8,450 nt of DNA from Opitutia bacterium (GTDB taxonomy: Bacteria; Verrucomicrobiota; Verrucomicrobiia; Opitutales; UBA953), in contig CANHHS010000066.1 of NCBI GenBank assembly GCA_947460445.1, forward strand, positions 1 through 8,450, in the 5' to 3' direction. Below are positions 6,382 to 8,450 of this stretch, piece by piece (within the stretch, counting starts at the first letter, position 1; each line of letters starts with the position of its first letter). Both the position numbers and the translations under genes were made by a program. The notes below the pieces were generated by a model that was not told where the DNA came from, searched no databases, and saw only the letters and a program-made list of their open reading frames with translations.

Positions 6382-8181
6382 ATGCCACTCTCCTTCCAAG
6401 AACTCTTCGGTAATGCCTGGGGCATCGGCTTAGCTATTATCTTTTTTGGCGGCTCCATATTTGTCCATGAACTTGGCCATTTTCTCGCCGCACGGTGGCG
6501 CGGGTTAAAAGTCGAACGCTTCTCGATTGGCATGGGTCCGCGTGTCTTTGGTTGGACAGGAAAAGATGGCGTGGATTATCGCATCTCACTTTTCCCGATT
6601 GGTGGTTATGTCGCCCTACCGCAAATGGCAGATATGTCAGGGGTTGAAGGCGAAAATGAAGAGAGCGCGGAAAAACTTCCGCCTATTTCGTATGCCGATA
6701 AAATGTGGGTCGCTGTCGCCGGCGCATTTTTTAATGTCATCTTTGCATTCTTCCTCGCCTGCATCCTCTGGAATGTGGGTATGCCTATGCAGGAAGGCAG
6801 CGAGACGACCGTGGTCGGCCATGTTGACAAAGCTATCGGCAACGGTGGCACGCTCGCTGACTTAGGTGCTGCCAACACCGTCCCTGGACCCGCCTACCGT
6901 GCAGGCATACTGCCGGGTGACCGTATCTTAGCGGTCGATGGCAACAGCGTCAGCCAATGGCACCAAATCACCGAAGCCATTATGCTCGGGAATCGAAAAG
7001 ATGCGGCAGGTAAACCTTCCTGCGTTCTCACCATCGAACGAGCAGGTGTCATCAAAGATATCGTCCTGCAGCCCGAGCTCGTCGAAATGAATAGCACGAC
7101 GAAAGATCGTCTTCGACTGACAGGCATGGAGCCACGTACAAGCGTACTCCTGGGAGCACCCTTACCCAACTCACCCGCCGAGAAAGCTGGAATTAAGGCA
7201 GAAGATGAAGTTGTTGCAGTCGATGGACAAACTGTCTTCGGCGCTGACTCCTTTATCGATTTACTACGGGTCGACCTACCTGGGGCACGCAAACTTACCA
7301 TCAAACGCAGCGGACAAGAGCAAACCATTGAAGTCACCCCTGTGCCAATGCTTCGTACCAATCCAATCGGGGCGATTACCCACGGAGAGAATGGCGAATT
7401 TCGTGTCGTCCTGATTCCAGTACCCGATGCGGTGAATAAGGATAAAGTTCGGCTCGTTATCCATAGCGCAACCGGAGACAAAGCTACGACCGAAGCCCTT
7501 TCCCTTGGCACAATTTTAGATAAAGCGGACGGTCGTGAGATTACCGCCATACGTTCGCTCGAAGACCTCGTTGAAGTAGCAAGCCCTGGTGGCCGAGATC
7601 TCAACATCTTCTGGAAGAGCGGGACCACAGATGGAAATCTCATCTTACGTAAAGCTACCGCACGCATTGTTCAACCTGCCGCTACCCCATCGATCGGTGC
7701 CGATATTCATTCGCGCGCCGTCATTATCAAGCGTACACCCATCGATCAATTTGTGGGAGCGTTTTGGTCGACGATTAACACACTGACTCGTCTGTTTGAC
7801 CGCAGTTCTGACATTCACCTCAATCAACTCATGGGGGCAATTTCGATTGCAAAAATGTATGTCAATTTATCGGAAGACATCCGACTCGTCATCTGGTTCT
7901 CCGTGGTCATCAATATCAACCTCGCGATCCTAAACTTGCTGCCAATACCTGTACTCGACGGCGGTCATATGCTTATTGCCACGATTGAACGTATCCGCCG
8001 TCGCGCCCTGCCTTCGAAAGTCGTTATCTGGGTTCAGTATGTCTTTGTCGGCCTGTTTATGGCACTCATGGCTTATGTACTCCTCAATGATGTCCGACGT
8101 TGCTCGGGCGATGGAGATGCCCGCTTGCGAAACGAACTCCTCCAGCGGCACGTTCTGCGTACGGTCGAGTTTAATAAATAA
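6382..8181 (+). CDS. rseP: RseP-type site-2 zinc metalloprotease (RIP protease), enlarged with extra PDZ-like module
   Basis: The 599-residue product is an inner-membrane intramembrane protease of the M50 family. Members cut single-span membrane proteins such as anti-sigma factors, and can clear leftover signal peptides. The zinc motif HELGH is at 29-33 inside the first membrane segment (about 13-40), followed by the family SIGMGPR and FPIGGYV (72-78). A second hydrophobic segment is at about 108-130. The third zinc ligand is Asp526 in NLLPIPVLDGGHM (518-530), and the last membrane segment is at about 549-568. Two clear PDZ domains lie between: PAYRAGILPGDRILAVDG (170-187) and SPAEKAGIKAEDEVVAVDG (264-282). 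A third weaker PDZ-like stretch, TILDKADGREITAI with following LEDLVEVA, is at about 377-430. E. coli RseP is 450 aa with two PDZ domains, so the roughly 110-residue extra segment before the second catalytic half accounts for most of the size difference. The ATG at 6382 follows ACTTTTTACCC with no Shine-Dalgarno sequence. No substrate gene (anti-sigma factor) is nearby. Confidence 0.93.
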   Translation: MPLSFQELFGNAWGIGLAIIFFGGSIFVHELGHFLAARWRGLKVERFSIGMGPRVFGWTGKDGVDYRISLFPIGGYVALPQMADMSGVEGENEESAEKLPPISYADKMWVAVAGAFFNVIFAFFLACILWNVGMPMQEGSETTVVGHVDKAIGNGGTLADLGAANTVPGPAYRAGILPGDRILAVDGNSVSQWHQITEAIMLGNRKDAAGKPSCVLTIERAGVIKDIVLQPELVEMNSTTKDRLRLTGMEPRTSVLLGAPLPNSPAEKAGIKAEDEVVAVDGQTVFGADSFIDLLRVDLPGARKLTIKRSGQEQTIEVTPVPMLRTNPIGAITHGENGEFRVVLIPVPDAVNKDKVRLVIHSATGDKATTEALSLGTILDKADGREITAIRSLEDLVEVASPGGRDLNIFWKSGTTDGNLILRKATARIVQPAATPSIGADIHSRAVIIKRTPIDQFVGAFWSTINTLTRLFDRSSDIHLNQLMGAISIAKMYVNLSEDIRLVIWFSVVININLAILNLLPIPVLDGGHMLIATIERIRRRALPSKVVIWVQYVFVGLFMALMAYVLLNDVRRCSGDGDARLRNELLQRHVLRTVEFNK

Positions 8182-8190
8182 GCTCAGGCC

Positions 8191-8450
8191 TTAAGGCATA
8201 ATCCACTTACCTTTTTCCTTAATAAGATCGACGAGTTGGTCGACGGCTTCTTCTTGCGGAATATTGAATTTTACCGGCGTCTTGCCGACGTAGAGATTAA
8301 TTTTTCCAGGGGCGCCGCCAACATAACCAAAGTCAGCATCGGCCATTTCGCCTGGCCCATTCACAATACACCCCATCACCGCAATGGTAACACCCTTGAG
8401 GTGGTCAGTGCGTGCTTTTACCTTCTGGGTCGTCGACTGAATGTCGAACA
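8191..8450 (-). CDS. ispG: 4-hydroxy-3-methylbut-2-en-1-yl diphosphate synthase (IspG), C-terminal part
   Basis: Only the last 85 codons and the stop (TAA at 8191-8193) lie in the window; the gene enters from the right edge. The frame reads through FDIQSTTQKV, HLKGVTIAVMGCIVNGPGE, ADFGYVGGAPGKINLY and a tail ending KGKWIMP. IspG is the [4Fe-4S] enzyme that converts MEcPP to HMBPP, the penultimate MEP pathway step. In E. coli IspG, Cys305 and Glu312 of CxVNGPGE bind the cluster. Here the equivalent Cys (8368-8370) and Glu (8347-8349) are both present at the same seven-residue spacing. The other two cluster cysteines lie beyond the edge. It converges on rseP with a 9-base gap, so it is a separate transcription unit from dxr-rseP. 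Whether it is the short bacterial form or the larger form with an inserted domain cannot be judged from this part. Confidence 0.94.
   Translation of the reverse strand, partial: FDIQSTTQKVKARTDHLKGVTIAVMGCIVNGPGEMADADFGYVGGAPGKINLYVGKTPVKFNIPQEEAVDQLVDLIKEKGKWIMP

Noticed and set aside
6894..7667. 257-codon open frame on the minus strand inside rseP
   Set aside because: It lies entirely antisense to the well-supported rseP frame, and its translation is Ser/Arg-rich without recognisable motifs, as expected from codon-bias shadowing.
8182..8200. Shared bidirectional terminator between rseP and ispG
   Set aside because: GCCTTAAGGC at 8188-8197 is palindromic, but the arms leave too short a loop for a stable hairpin and there is no adjacent T-run on either strand.

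Overview
The window looks like bacterial chromosomal housekeeping DNA with moderate GC content. Several features suggest a Verrucomicrobiota-type organism, possibly Opitutae. These are a tiny COX24/bS22-like basic protein gene, the sequence style of the IspG C-terminus and of Dxr, and consistent absence of Shine-Dalgarno leaders. This assignment is an inference from protein style and gene company, not a database match. I saw no tRNA or rRNA gene, insertion sequence, CRISPR array or prophage signature, and no stretch longer than 300 bases without a gene.

Layout, left to right. Bases 1-360 (minus) hold the start of a secreted protein that runs off the left edge. Bases 408-434 hold a clear intrinsic terminator that closes an ispE - bS22-like unit on the minus strand (463-1484). 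A short divergent control region (about 1485-1579) with two inverted repeats separates ispE from a secreted S9-family (DPP IV-like) serine peptidase on the plus strand (1580-3676). That gene converges, two bases apart, on a minus-strand pair: queF (7-deazaguanine/queuosine pathway) followed by xerC (tyrosine recombinase), joined by a GTGA overlap. A second divergent region (5031-5171) separates queF from dxr, which is followed by an enlarged rseP-type site-2 protease (plus strand). rseP converges on the C-terminal part of ispG (minus), which leaves the window at the right edge.

Three enzymes of the MEP (non-mevalonate) isoprenoid pathway lie within 8 kb: IspE, Dxr and the end of IspG. They are not in one operon. 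They sit in separate transcription units interleaved with envelope proteolysis (RseP, S9 peptidase), tRNA modification (QueF), chromosome dimer resolution (XerC) and a ribosomal mini-protein.

I did not find evidence for a new multi-gene system. The items most worth a second look are the 32-codon bS22/mS38-like gene, the lack of Shine-Dalgarno sequences at all eight visible starts, the extra PDZ-like module in RseP, and the compact palindromic ispE/peptidase control region.
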